Assembly: GCF_040744945.1 (NCBI RefSeq)
Contig: NZ_CP160453.1
Span: 7,936,001 to 8,000,000 of the forward strand
From: Saccharothrix sp. HUAS TT1
Lineage (GTDB): Bacteria > Actinomycetota > Actinomycetes > Mycobacteriales > Pseudonocardiaceae
Reading direction: 5' to 3'
DNA length: 64,000 nucleotides
Shown here: positions 24,301 to 32,514 of the stretch, piece after piece
Numbering within the stretch: position 1 is the first letter of the stretch
How the letters are laid out: every line of letters begins with the position of its first letter
The notes under the pieces: model-generated
Told to the model about the DNA's origin: nothing
Seen by the model: the letters and a program-made list of their open reading frames with translations, nothing else
Database searches by the model: none
Translations under genes and position numbers: made by a program

Positions 24301-25882
24301 GGCGACGGTCCGGTCGGAGTACGACGCCGTCGGGCGGAAGGTCCGGCGGATCACCCCCACCGGCGCGGAGAGCGCGTGGGAGTACGACGGCCGCGACCGG
24401 CCGGTGCTGCTGCGCACGGCGGGCCGGGAGGTCTCGTTCGCGCACGACGCCACCGGGCGCGAGGTGCAGCGGCGGGTCGGCGCGACGATCCTGGCCCAGG
24501 CGTGGGACGACGCGGGCCGGTTGCGGGCGCAGACCGTGTCGCACGGCCTGGGCGCGGGTTCGCGGCTGGTGCAGCACCGCGCCTACCACTACCGGCCGGA
24601 CGGCTCGGTGACCGCGGTCAACGACCTGCTGCGCGGCGACCAGCGGTTCGACGTGGACCGCGCCGGGCGGATCACGGCGGTGCGGGCGGCGAACTGGTCG
24701 GAGCGCTACGCCTACGACCCGGCGGGCAACCCGACCGGGGCGGACGGCCCCTCCGGGCCGGTGTCGGGCGGCTACGACCGGCAGGGCCGGCTGGTGGTGC
24801 GCCGCCGGAAGCGGTTGTCCGCCAAGCCGGACGTGTGGCGCTACACCTGGGACAGCCAGGACCGCCTGGTCGGCGTGATCACCCCGGACGGCACGGCCTG
24901 GAGCTACCGCTACGACCCGTTCGGCAGGCGGGTCGACAAGCGGCGGCACGGCCCCGACGGCGTCTCGGTGGTCGAGCGGGTCCGGTTCCACTGGGACGGG
25001 TTCGTGGTCGCGGAGCAGGTGGCGGAGTCCGCCGGCGCGCCCGCCCGGAGCACCGTGTGGGACTGGGAGCCGGACCGGTTCAGCCCGGTGACGCAGGTGG
25101 AGCGCACCCGGCCGGACGACCGGTCCCAGGAGTGGGTGGACGAGCGGTTCTACGCCATCGTCACCGACCTGGTCGGCACGCCGAGCGAGCTGGTGGACGA
25201 CCTGGGCACGCCGGTGTGGTGGTCGCGCCGGACCATCTGGGGCGCGGTGACGCACGACCGCGGCGACGGCGCGCACTGCCCGTTCCGCTTCCCGGGGCAG
25301 TACCACGACCGCGAGAGCGGCCTGCACTACAACTACCACCGCCACTACGACCCGGACACCGGCCGGTACGCCTCGTCGGACCCCCTCGGCCTCGCGCCCG
25401 GCCCCAACCCGTACGCGTACGCGGCGAACCCGCACCGGTCGATCGACCCGCTCGGCCTCGCCCCGGACTGCGAACGCGCCCTGGAGGCGGCCCGGAACCG
25501 CGCGGACGCCGAGCAGAACCGGCCGGGCGCGAACGGCGGCAACCGCCCCGCCGTCGCGGCCGGGTTGGCCGTCCCGGGCACCGAGACCACGTTCAGCGGT
25601 GCGAGCATCAAGGGCGGCGGCAACCACAACCTGCACCCCGACGTGCAGGCCGCGTACAACAACGTGCCCGCGGACCAGCGCGCGCCGGGCAACCAGCACG
25701 GCCGCTGCGCCGAGCCGGAGGCGTTGTCCAACGCCATGTCGGCCGGCGTCGACCCGCGCGGCGGCACCATGGCGGCCGTCGAGGTGCGCGCGCCGGGCAA
25801 CGCGCGGCACGGCGTGCCCAAGGCGCCCTGCTCGTCGTGCCAGCATGTGCTCAACCAATTCGGCATAACGGCGGTGGTCTAG
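21371..25882 (+). CDS. RHS polymorphic toxin with YwqJ-type deaminase tip
   Basis: A 1503-aa toxin. The N-terminal 250 residues are helical with a WXG100-like segment (WQGAAADTY near 119) and fit type VII export. A flexible linker holds TTPSG repeats (about 278-318). DUF6531 (NDPVDVATGEVVL) begins near 375 and is followed by many YD repeats. The RHS core ends in YDPDTGRYASSDPLGL, after which the variable tip (from about 1365) begins. The tip has the deaminase zinc motifs H-G-R-C-A-E (Cys1446-Ala-Glu1448) and P-C-S-S-C (Cys1487, Cys1490) of the YwqJ-like deaminase family, so it probably deaminates a nucleotide or nucleic-acid base in the target cell. GTG 21371 overlaps the EspC-like stop. A SUKH-3 immunity gene follows after 2 bp. 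Confidence 0.9.
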   Translation: MNNPLVAAPVDDTTAVTGIGVAESARDLAQGVSDGSWVEAGLGGVGVGLEVLSMVIDPIGTVASYGVGWLIEHVQPLKEALDWFAGDPPVIRSFSETWANVAAEVARVAEELGRQDAPGWQGAAADTYRGHAAQTADAIAGAASLAEGVGVGVMVMGEVVAAVREIIRDLVAEVVGKLITWALEAVATLGLATPVIVAQATSTIARVCNRISDLVRKLVKTIGNVTPRIRKVLDKLGEIMEKLGKLGRRADGPSTPGVTSPSGAPSTPDAPTVRGVDGTTTPSGTTTPSGTTTPSGATTPSGTTTPSGTTTPSGTTTPSGTTATPDSTPSTPSTRSPDGTSPSATSPSGKPGPNRPAKPEDTSTPANQRRCENDPVDVATGEVVLAETDVSLPGVLPLVLRRVHVSSFRAGRLFGPSWANTLDQRVEPDHQGVVLVTEDGMLLVYPHATGPVLPESGPRWALERTADGYTLDQVGRLLHFRDGLLAEIADLNGNRITVDRDASGVPTAVRHSGGYHVDVHTEEGRVTGYALRNGDASIQLPRFHHTADGLLAAVVNSSGRPMLLDHDDEGRITRWTDRNGHWYTYEYDSRGRCVANRGSGGFLDGRFEYDEANRTTRFTDGLGNTTSYRFDAAHNVVAETDPLGGATRSEWDAHRRLVARTDAIGQTTRYRYDDNGHPVEVVRSDGARTTAENNGFGLPVTVTQPDGGVWRSEYDERGNLIAETDPTGARTSYEYDDKGALAAVVDALGRAVRFENDAAGMLLVAVDAEGSTTRLTRDAFGRVVEQVDPTGARTRTSWTVEGRLSRRTLPDGTEERRGYDAEGNLVEHVDPTGGVTRFEHTAFDLPIARTDPDGSRLAFGYDTALRLTSVTNQLGATWWYTHDAAGRLVREQDFAGRALSYRHDPAGRLVERVNGVGESTAYVRDALGKVVEEHTPEGVTTYRYDAVGNVLHARNRHTELSYERDALGRVVAETCDGATVRSEYDAVGRKVRRITPTGAESAWEYDGRDRPVLLRTAGREVSFAHDATGREVQRRVGATILAQAWDDAGRLRAQTVSHGLGAGSRLVQHRAYHYRPDGSVTAVNDLLRGDQRFDVDRAGRITAVRAANWSERYAYDPAGNPTGADGPSGPVSGGYDRQGRLVVRRRKRLSAKPDVWRYTWDSQDRLVGVITPDGTAWSYRYDPFGRRVDKRRHGPDGVSVVERVRFHWDGFVVAEQVAESAGAPARSTVWDWEPDRFSPVTQVERTRPDDRSQEWVDERFYAIVTDLVGTPSELVDDLGTPVWWSRRTIWGAVTHDRGDGAHCPFRFPGQYHDRESGLHYNYHRHYDPDTGRYASSDPLGLAPGPNPYAYAANPHRSIDPLGLAPDCERALEAARNRADAEQNRPGANGGNRPAVAAGLAVPGTETTFSGASIKGGGNHNLHPDVQAAYNNVPADQRAPGNQHGRCAEPEALSNAMSAGVDPRGGTMAAVEVRAPGNARHGVPKAPCSSCQHVLNQFGITAVV
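22201..22340 (+). repeat. In-frame 15-bp tandem repeat coding for TTPSG
   Basis: Seven near-identical 15-bp units (ACCACGCCATCCGGC type) encode a Thr/Pro/Ser/Gly linker inside the RHS toxin gene. Synonymous third-base differences between units suggest the repeat is not newly made. Confidence 0.85.
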
Positions 25883-25884
25883 CG

Positions 25885-26316
25885 GTGGGACGACGGTGGT
25901 CGGAGGAGACGGAGCGGGTGCTGGGCGAGGCGGGCTGGCGCCCTGGGCGCGAGGTGCCCACCGACGGGTGGGAATCGCTGCTCCGGGAGCGCGGCGGCTT
26001 CGAGGCCCACGACGCCGCGCGCCGGTTCCTCGCCGAGTTCGGCGGTCTCGCCGTGCCCGCCAGGGGGCCGGGCGTGACCAGCGCGAAGCTCTCCTTCACG
26101 CTGGACCCGTCGGCCGCCGAGTGGGACGACGAGATCTTCGACTACCTGAGCCAGGAGGCGGGCGCCCCCCTGTACCCGCTCGGCGAGGTCGACCGGCGCA
26201 ACAGCTACCTCGGGATGGCTCCGGACGGCTCCGTCTACCTCGGGATGGACTCCGTGATGCACCTCGCCGAGTCCGGTGACCTAGCCCTGGAGAGGCTGGT
26301 CGAGGGTCGGACCTGA
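25885..26316 (+). CDS. SUKH-3-type immunity protein
   Basis: A 143-aa cytosolic protein of the SUKH superfamily (SUKH-3 type). It opens with WSEETERVLGEAGWRPGR, followed by AARRFLAEFGGLAV, and has YPLGEVDRRNSYLGMAPDG toward the end, as in SUKH-3 members. It begins 2 bp after the toxin stop, the usual place for the cognate immunity gene, and should bind and block the deaminase tip. GTG 25885 is the only sensible start. The 3' end overlaps the convergent MerR-HEAT gene by 36 bp. Confidence 0.82.
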   Translation: MGRRWSEETERVLGEAGWRPGREVPTDGWESLLRERGGFEAHDAARRFLAEFGGLAVPARGPGVTSAKLSFTLDPSAAEWDDEIFDYLSQEAGAPLYPLGEVDRRNSYLGMAPDGSVYLGMDSVMHLAESGDLALERLVEGRT

Positions 26317-27318
26317 ACGGGCGACCGCCTGCCCCACCACCGCCGACGCGGTGAGGGCGACGGCCCGGTCGTCGTCGTGGACCAGTTGCCGCAGAACGCC
26401 CCGAGCCAGGGTCTCCGGCAGCTCGGCGAGCGCCTGGACCAGGCGCACCCGTACCGCAGGGGGCGCGGCGAGTTCGGCGACCAGGGCGTTCAGGACCCGG
26501 TCCGCGCACTCGGGGTCCGACGCCAGCGCCCCCAGGACCTCGCCCGCTTCGACGTCGTTCACGCCCTCCACCACCATGCCGACGAGCGTCGGCACGGCCG
26601 TGGCCACGCCACGCGCGCCCAACGCCAGGGCGGCCTGCCGGCGCACCGCCGCGGCCGGGTCGTCCAGCGCGCCGGCGAGTGCCGCGGTCACCTCGTCGCC
26701 GGACAGCCCGGCGATCGCCAGGACCGCGCGCCGCCGGACGTCGACGTCGTCCGAGCGCATGCCGGCGACCACGCTCGCCACGGCGTCGCCACCCGCCCGC
26801 GCGAGGGCCCACCGCAGCGCGCCGGCGACGTTCGGGTCGGACTCCGCGAGGACCGCCTCGGCCAGCAGCTCGACCGGCGCCGGCGCGTCCTCTGCGGGCG
26901 CCAGGACGGCCTGCTGCCGCCGTGCGGCGTCGGGCGAGCCGAGCCCGTGCAGGAGCTGGACGATGCGCAGCACGTCCGGCCAGTCGGAGGGCGCCGAGGC
27001 GTCGACCGCGCGCAGCCGCTCCAGCAGCTCCCGCTCGCGCTCCAGCCGGTCCTCGGTCCGCCCGATGAGGTCGGCGACCAAGGTGGACGGCGCGAAGGCG
27101 GGGTCCTCCAAAGCCCGGCCGACCTCCCGCAGCGACAACCCCAGCGACCGCAGGCTCTCCACGTGGAAGATCCGCCGGATGTCCTCGTCCGAGTACTCGC
27201 GGTAGCCGCCCGCGGTCCGACCGGTCGGCCGCACCAGCCCGAGGGCGTCGTAGTGCCGGAGCATCCGGGTGCCGACCCCCGAGCGGCGGGCCACCTCGCC
27301 GATCAGCACCCCGCTCAC
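26281..27318 (-). CDS. MerR-family regulator fused to HEAT repeats
   Basis: A 345-aa protein. The N-terminus is a MerR winged helix: LIGEVARRSGVGTRMLRHYD, ALGLVRPTGRTAGGYREYS and RIFHVESLRSLGLSLREVG, then a dimerisation helix (IGRTEDRLERERELLERLRA). Instead of a small ligand-binding domain, residues about 130-340 are Ala/Leu/Val-rich HEAT-like repeats (VRRRAVLAIAGLSG, VRRQAALALGARG, VRVRLVQALAELP). Its start GTG overlaps the stop of the upstream HEAT-protein gene by 4 bp. A MerR operator with 19-bp promoter spacing precedes the pair, so autoregulation is expected. The signal is probably a protein or peptide bound by the HEAT solenoid; that is inference. Confidence 0.87.
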   Translation of the reverse strand: MSGVLIGEVARRSGVGTRMLRHYDALGLVRPTGRTAGGYREYSDEDIRRIFHVESLRSLGLSLREVGRALEDPAFAPSTLVADLIGRTEDRLERERELLERLRAVDASAPSDWPDVLRIVQLLHGLGSPDAARRQQAVLAPAEDAPAPVELLAEAVLAESDPNVAGALRWALARAGGDAVASVVAGMRSDDVDVRRRAVLAIAGLSGDEVTAALAGALDDPAAAVRRQAALALGARGVATAVPTLVGMVVEGVNDVEAGEVLGALASDPECADRVLNALVAELAAPPAVRVRLVQALAELPETLARGVLRQLVHDDDRAVALTASAVVGQAVARSGPTLDQPLQG

Positions 27319-27968
27319 CCGGCCCGTTCCGGCCTGAGCGCGACCACCCGGATCGCCTCGTCCACGTCCGGGTCGAAACCGGCGTCCGGGTCGCGCAGCA
27401 GCCGTTCCGTGGCTCGGGCGTGCGCGCGCACCACCGGGTCGGCGCTCGCCGGCACCGCGCGCAGGACCGGCTCGACCACGTCGCCCAGCGCGACGAGCGC
27501 CCGGCTGAGGCTCAGCCGCACGTTCCGGTCGCCCCGTCCCAGTTGCGTCGCCAGCTCCGCGGCCAGCTCCGCCCGCTCCCCCTCCGGCACGAGGACGACC
27601 GCGGCGCGCCAGGCGCTCCGAGCCACCTCGTCGTCGGCGTCGCGCAGCAACGACCGCGTGATCGCGGGCCACGCGCTCCCGTCCCCGACCTTGGAGAGCG
27701 TGTGCAGCGCCTGGCTCCGGGCCTGGGCGCGCTCCGACCGGAGTTCGGCGCGGAGCCGGGGCACCGTCACCTCTGCCGGGAGGCGGGTCAACGCCCAGGT
27801 GAGCATGTCGCGCACGAAGAAGTCCGGTTCGACCGCGCACCGGGCCAGGAGCGCGTCGACCAGGCCGGGGTGCGGCCGCGTGCCGACCGCCAGGGCCGCT
27901 TGGAGGCGTGTCGACGCGTCTCCCGCGCCCAACGCGTCGACCAATGGGTTCTCGTGCGCTGTGTCCAT
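27315..27968 (-). CDS. HEAT-repeat protein, partner of the MerR-HEAT regulator
   Basis: A 217-aa alpha-solenoid of HEAT-like repeats (ASTRLQAALAVGTRPH, FVRDMLTWALTRLP, QARSQALHTLSKVG, VRLSLSRALVALG). There is no catalytic motif or signal peptide. ATG 27968 is preferred over GTG 27977 because AGGAGG sits 8 nt upstream of it. It is first in a two-gene operon with the MerR-HEAT regulator, whose C-terminus has similar repeats, so the two may dimerise through the solenoids or one may derive from the other. The operon is driven by a MerR-type promoter just upstream. Confidence 0.8.
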   Translation of the reverse strand: MDTAHENPLVDALGAGDASTRLQAALAVGTRPHPGLVDALLARCAVEPDFFVRDMLTWALTRLPAEVTVPRLRAELRSERAQARSQALHTLSKVGDGSAWPAITRSLLRDADDEVARSAWRAAVVLVPEGERAELAAELATQLGRGDRNVRLSLSRALVALGDVVEPVLRAVPASADPVVRAHARATERLLRDPDAGFDPDVDEAIRVVALRPERAG

Positions 27969-27988
27969 GGGGACCACCTCCTCACCCC

Positions 27989-28019
27989 AGTGAAGACCTT
28001 GTCACGGTGTCAGGGTCAA
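27989..28019 (-). promoter_or_regulatory. MerR-type promoter and operator
   Basis: Read on the minus strand, -35 is TTGACC (28019-28014) and -10 is TTCACT (27994-27989) with a 19-bp spacer. That overlong spacer is the mark of MerR-activated promoters. Between them lies an interrupted dyad (27996-28016) in which ACC, TG, CAC mirror GTG, CA, GGT. It sits 21 bp upstream of the HEAT-protein start. Confidence 0.85.
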
Positions 28020-28123
28020 GCGACGACGGCGGGCGTCACGCGGGGCGACCCGACCACACGCGCACCGCGATCGCCTGCGCAAAGGATGTGCCGCCGGTTC
28101 CTCGCACCCCGGCAGCCGGTTGC

Positions 28124-28129
28124 TAGCGT
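28124..28129 (+). promoter_or_regulatory. -10 element of a leaderless kinase transcript
   Basis: TAGCGT ends 6 nt before the GTG start of the kinase gene, and no Shine-Dalgarno sequence is present. Confidence 0.5.
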
Positions 28130-28135
28130 GACGCG

Positions 28136-29800
28136 GTGTCTGAGCGAGAGCACACCGGGCGGATCCTCGACGGCCGGTTCGAACTGCTGGAACGACTGGG
28201 CAGCGGTGGGATGGGGACGGTCTGGCGCGCCCTGGACCTGGGGCTGCACCGCGAGGTGGCCATCAAGGAGGTCCGCCCGGCCGACGCCGACCAGATCGAG
28301 AGCAACCCCGCGATGGCCGCCCAGCTGCGGGAGCGCGTGCTGCGCGAGTCCCGCGCGCTCGCCCGGTTGCAGCACCCGAACGTCGTGTCGATCTACCAGA
28401 TCATCGAGTCGCCCGACTCGCCGTACCCGTGGATCGTCATGGAACTGGTCCGCGGCACGTCGCTGGACGCGCGGCTGAACGACGGCGTGCTGACGCCCGT
28501 CGAGGCGGCGCGGGTCGGCCGGGACGTGCTCGCGGCCCTGCGCTCGGCCCACTCCGCCGGGGTGATGCACCGCGACGTCAAGCCGGGCAACGTGCTGCTG
28601 CGCACGGACGGCAGCGCCGTGCTCACCGACTTCGGCATCGCCGCGCTGCAGGGCTCGACCCAGCTCACCGCGACCGGCGACGTCATCGGGTCGCCGGAGT
28701 ACATCGCCCCGGAGCGGTTGCGCGGCGACGAGACGCACACCGCGTCGGACCTCTGGTCGCTCGCGATGCTGCTGTACGTGGCCGTCGAGGGCCACCACCC
28801 GATGCGCCGCGCGAGCACGATGGCGACCCTGGCCGCGGTGATGACCGAGCCGGTCCCGCCGCCGAGGCGGGCGGGCTCCCTGGCGCCCGCGCTCAACGCG
28901 GCCCTGCGCAACGACCCGGCCGACCGCCCCACCGGCGAGGTGCTGGACCAGTTGTTCGCCGCGGCCGAGCGCGACCCGGCGCCGCTCCCGGGGCCTCCCC
29001 AGGGTCCTCCCCTGGGACCGCCCACCCCGGCGGGCTTCGCCGTGCCCAGGCCGCCGAGCGGTCCCCAGTCCCCACCGCAGTACCCCCACTGGCAGTCCGG
29101 TCCGACGCCGGTCAGCGGACCGCGCCCGCACGGCTACCCGACACCGCCACCGCTCCCGCCGACCCGCAAGCGGACGAGCGCCGTGGTGCTCTCGCTGGTC
29201 GGCGTGGCGCTGGTCGTCGCCACCACGCTGCTGGTGGTCCGCCTGGTGGACGCGAACAGGACGCCGGACGCCAACGCGGGCTCGTCCACCACGGTGACGA
29301 CCACCCCGCTGAGCATCGGCCTGCCCGACGCCCCGACGACCACGGTCCCCGAGGCGGAGGAGGACCTGCTCACGCCCGCCGGCGCGCGCCGAGCGGTCAC
29401 CGCGCTCGGCGGGGCCATGGGCGGCACGAAGGTGTCCGAGCTGACGTTGTGGCCGGAACGGGCCTCGGCGGTCGCGCCGACCCCGGCGGTCGCGAACGGC
29501 TTCGACGACTTCGAGTACCAGGGCGGCAAGGCGACCAGGAAGGGGCCGGACGGGGTCGACGCCGACCGCGCCCTGGTCGACCTGAACGAGGTGAACTGGG
29601 ACGCCCTGCCCGCGTTGCTGGAGCGGGCGAACAAGGACCTGGGCGTCCCCCAGCCGACCATGCGGTACGTCATCGTGGACACCGGGCTGATCGACGAGAT
29701 CGCGACGATCAGGGTCTACCTGGCCGACGACTACGGCGGCGCGTACCTGCAGGCGGACCTGAAGGGCGAGGTCCAGAAGACGTACGCACGCGGCAAGTGA
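28136..29800 (+). CDS. Membrane-anchored Hanks-type Ser/Thr protein kinase
   Basis: A 554-aa kinase of the PknB type. The glycine loop is LGSGGMGTVW (21-30), the catalytic lysine is Lys44 (VAIKEV), the catalytic loop is HRDVKPGN (His145-Arg-Asp147), and DFG begins at Asp165. SPEYIAPERL marks the activation segment. A proline-rich juxtamembrane stretch leads to one transmembrane helix at about 343-367 (VVLSLVGVALVVATTLLVVR). An extracellular domain of about 185 residues follows and belongs to no family I recognise. GTG 28136 has no ribosome site and a TAGCGT -10 element ends 6 nt before it, so the mRNA is probably leaderless. It ends in a hairpin shared with the convergent gene. Confidence 0.92.
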   Translation: MSEREHTGRILDGRFELLERLGSGGMGTVWRALDLGLHREVAIKEVRPADADQIESNPAMAAQLRERVLRESRALARLQHPNVVSIYQIIESPDSPYPWIVMELVRGTSLDARLNDGVLTPVEAARVGRDVLAALRSAHSAGVMHRDVKPGNVLLRTDGSAVLTDFGIAALQGSTQLTATGDVIGSPEYIAPERLRGDETHTASDLWSLAMLLYVAVEGHHPMRRASTMATLAAVMTEPVPPPRRAGSLAPALNAALRNDPADRPTGEVLDQLFAAAERDPAPLPGPPQGPPLGPPTPAGFAVPRPPSGPQSPPQYPHWQSGPTPVSGPRPHGYPTPPPLPPTRKRTSAVVLSLVGVALVVATTLLVVRLVDANRTPDANAGSSTTVTTTPLSIGLPDAPTTTVPEAEEDLLTPAGARRAVTALGGAMGGTKVSELTLWPERASAVAPTPAVANGFDDFEYQGGKATRKGPDGVDADRALVDLNEVNWDALPALLERANKDLGVPQPTMRYVIVDTGLIDEIATIRVYLADDYGGAYLQADLKGEVQKTYARGK

Positions 29801-29842
29801 CCCTTGGTGGGGGTGCGAGTCCGCACCCCCACCAAGGGTCAC
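29797..29842. terminator. Bidirectional terminator that contains both stop codons
   Basis: A perfect 21-bp stem (29797-29817 with 29822-29842) with a 4-nt loop AGTC. The kinase stop TGA (29798-29800) lies in one arm. The stop of the convergent secreted hydrolase (29839-29841) lies in the other, at the mirror position. Confidence 0.93.
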
Positions 29843-32514
29843 CGTCCGCTCGGAGCGCCGTCGGTGACCGCACCGGAAACCGACGCGCGGGAGGAGAACA
29901 CCGAGAGGTTCAGCGTGATCCGCTCGACCGGCTCGACCTCGGCGTCGACCACCGTTGGGACGATCATCAGCGCGCTCACCTCCCCGCGCTGGAAACTGGC
30001 GATCGGCTGAACCCGGGTGGTCGAGAGCGGCCGGGAGGGCAGCGGCTCCTCCAGGGAGACGTTGCGGCGGAACCACAGCTCGTCGACGTCCGTGGTGGAC
30101 AGCTCGGGCCCCTCGGGCGCGACCGGCCGGCCCTGGACCACGACGAGCCTGTCGGCCGGCGCGGACAGCGTCACCCGCCAGGTCAGGGTGCCGCCCTCGG
30201 TGACCGCGTCGGTGACCGGGGTGGCGGTGAAGGTCGGCTCCGGGTCGTCGTTCGACACGGTCAGCCGGTCCGTGTAGCGGCCGACGACCACGCCGCGCAC
30301 GGCCTTGACCAGCACCACGCGCTTCGCGTCCAGGTTCCACCGGGTGTTGCCGGTGATCCGCACCGGGATCGCCACCTCGTGCTGCCCCGGCTCGATCGCC
30401 ACCACCTGCCCGGTGTACGCGACGCCCTCCTCGTCCTGGACGAACACCCGCACCGAGCCCGCGCCGTCACCGGTCACCGAGACCGGGAACCGGACGGTCC
30501 GGACGCCGGAGTCGCCCTCCTCGACGGTCAGCGCGCCCACGTCGACGCGCGGCAGCGCCACCGGGCGCGGGTCCGGCAGGCCGGGCGCCCAGCCGTGGGC
30601 GTCGATGAGCCACGCCTGCCCGGCGCCCCCGTGCGGGACCAGCTCCAGCTCGGCGACGCGGCGCAGGTCGACCCCGTGCGCCGGCAGGGGCACGCGGACC
30701 TCCTGCGCCCACCGGGCGGACAACCGCTCGGTGGCGGGCAACCCGTCCAGCGACACCGACCCCAACCGCGCCCGCCGCCCGTTCACGTCGGTGAGCGCCA
30801 CGTCGAAGCGGTTGGCCGCGGTGTTCGGCGGCACGGCCAGCCGCAGCGCCAGCTGCCGCGCGCCCGCCAGCGACACCGGCGCGCCGGGGCGCACGGTCGC
30901 GGCCTGGCCGTCGGCGGACCAGCGCAGCGCCACGGCGAACCGGCCGGGCTCCCCCGGCACGCGGTTGAACCGGACGAAGTGCGGCGACGGGCGGGCGGTG
31001 GACGGGTCGACGCACGCCGCGGCCGGGTCGGTCGACACCGGGTCGCAGACCGCCGCGGACCCACCCGCCGAGGTCGCCGCGTCGGGCACGACGAACGGGG
31101 AACGCGCGCCGCCGACCGCGTGGGACAGCACGCGCGCCGGGTCGGCCGAGGGCGCCCGGACGCCCGACCCGTCGAGCAGCGGCAGCACCCGCCGGTCACC
31201 CGCGACGAACAGCCGCGCCGCCGCCGCGATGTAGGTCGCCGCCGCGGTCTGCTGCTGCTCGGCCGTGAGCCGGGTGGCGGTGCCGGGCGAGCACACCGCG
31301 TCCACCCACGTGTCGCGGAAGTCGTCGTGCGCCGGGGCCTCCGCCTGGCCGGGCGTCCACTCGGTGTTGAAGAAGTTGTGGTTGGCGCCGACGAAGTACA
31401 GCGCGCTGTGCAGCGCGGTCCCCCGGCTCACGCCGCGGGTCGCGTCCACGAACAGCTGGCCCTGGAGGTCGGATACGTCGCCGTCGCAGCCGGGCAGGAT
31501 CGTCACCGACGGCACGTCCGGCGCGGGGTTGTGCCCGAAGATCGTCGGTCCGATGAGCAGCGCGCCCCTGATCCGCCAGCGCGCCGGGGCCTCGCCGGGC
31601 GGCGGGGTGAGGCTGTCGACCGCGGCCCGGTTGACGCCCTCGCCGCCGCGCGAGTGCCCGACCAGGAACACCTCGTCCAGGTCGGCGACGGGCGCGGCGC
31701 GGACGACGTCGGGCGCGGAACCCCGACCGGCGCCCGCCCAGTCCGCCCACCTCGCCAGGTGGGCGCGCACCAGCGCCGACCGCGCGCCCGCGCCCGACTC
31801 GACGTCCAGCACGTCGTGGGCGTTGACCGCGTTGGCCGACACCGAGACCGTCACGTAGCCCTGCGAGGCGAGCAGCCGCTGCGCCTGGAGGTAGCCGCGG
31901 TGGCTCGGCACCGGCTCGGCCGGCTCCGGGCAGGGCCACTCCAGCAGCAGCGCGGCCCCGTTGTAGCAGGTGGCGTGCCTGCCGTGCAGGAACAGCGCCA
32001 GCGGACGCCTGCCCGGCGCACCGGTCGGCGCGACGACCACGGCCTTCATCTCCAGCGGCACGGGGTAGCCGGACACGGCGATCGGGTCGAGCTCGTACTC
32101 CCCCGTGCGCGTGGCGAACCGGCCGGGCGTGCCGGGGTCGGTGTCGCCGGCGGGCTGCAATGCGGGCGGCGTCGCGTTCACCGCGGTCGACGGTCGCACG
32201 GGCTCCTCGACGTCCAGCCGCCTGCCCGACGCCCGCACCTGGAGCCCGTCGGTGTCGGCCACCGAGACCGCGTCCAGGGTGTGGGTGCGCAGGTCGGCGG
32301 ACGGGCGCGGCACGCCCAGCAGCCGGTCGCCGTCCCAGAACTCGATCGCCGCACCGCCCGGCGGGACCGGCGCGGGCGCCGTCCAGGTCAGCCGCGCGCC
32401 GTCGATCGCCCACCCCGTCGGGAGGGGCTGCGGCGTCGGCTGGGCCTGCGCCGTCACGGGTGCGACCAGGGCCGCCGCGAGCAGGACGGGTAACAGAAGT
32501 CTGATCGAGCGCAT
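29839..32514 (-). CDS. Secreted alpha/beta hydrolase with C-terminal Calx-beta-like domains
   Basis: An 891-aa exported protein with a signal peptide (MRSIRLLLPVLLAAALVAPV, cleaved near AQAQ). A hydrolase core begins at about residue 160: LALFLHGRHATCYN forms the oxyanion strand, and the nucleophile elbow is GHSRGG with Ser288. FVGANHNFFN may carry the His. Residues about 640-890 hold two Calx-beta-like repeats (VEEGDSGVRTVRFPVSVTG and AVTEGGTLTWRVTLSAPAD), typical of surface or matrix proteins. ATG 32514 follows AGGGGGA. It is convergent with the kinase and shares its terminator. Substrate is unknown; polyester or ester-type polymers are possible. Confidence 0.82.
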   Translation of the reverse strand: MRSIRLLLPVLLAAALVAPVTAQAQPTPQPLPTGWAIDGARLTWTAPAPVPPGGAAIEFWDGDRLLGVPRPSADLRTHTLDAVSVADTDGLQVRASGRRLDVEEPVRPSTAVNATPPALQPAGDTDPGTPGRFATRTGEYELDPIAVSGYPVPLEMKAVVVAPTGAPGRRPLALFLHGRHATCYNGAALLLEWPCPEPAEPVPSHRGYLQAQRLLASQGYVTVSVSANAVNAHDVLDVESGAGARSALVRAHLARWADWAGAGRGSAPDVVRAAPVADLDEVFLVGHSRGGEGVNRAAVDSLTPPPGEAPARWRIRGALLIGPTIFGHNPAPDVPSVTILPGCDGDVSDLQGQLFVDATRGVSRGTALHSALYFVGANHNFFNTEWTPGQAEAPAHDDFRDTWVDAVCSPGTATRLTAEQQQTAAATYIAAAARLFVAGDRRVLPLLDGSGVRAPSADPARVLSHAVGGARSPFVVPDAATSAGGSAAVCDPVSTDPAAACVDPSTARPSPHFVRFNRVPGEPGRFAVALRWSADGQAATVRPGAPVSLAGARQLALRLAVPPNTAANRFDVALTDVNGRRARLGSVSLDGLPATERLSARWAQEVRVPLPAHGVDLRRVAELELVPHGGAGQAWLIDAHGWAPGLPDPRPVALPRVDVGALTVEEGDSGVRTVRFPVSVTGDGAGSVRVFVQDEEGVAYTGQVVAIEPGQHEVAIPVRITGNTRWNLDAKRVVLVKAVRGVVVGRYTDRLTVSNDDPEPTFTATPVTDAVTEGGTLTWRVTLSAPADRLVVVQGRPVAPEGPELSTTDVDELWFRRNVSLEEPLPSRPLSTTRVQPIASFQRGEVSALMIVPTVVDAEVEPVERITLNLSVFSSRASVSGAVTDGAPSGR

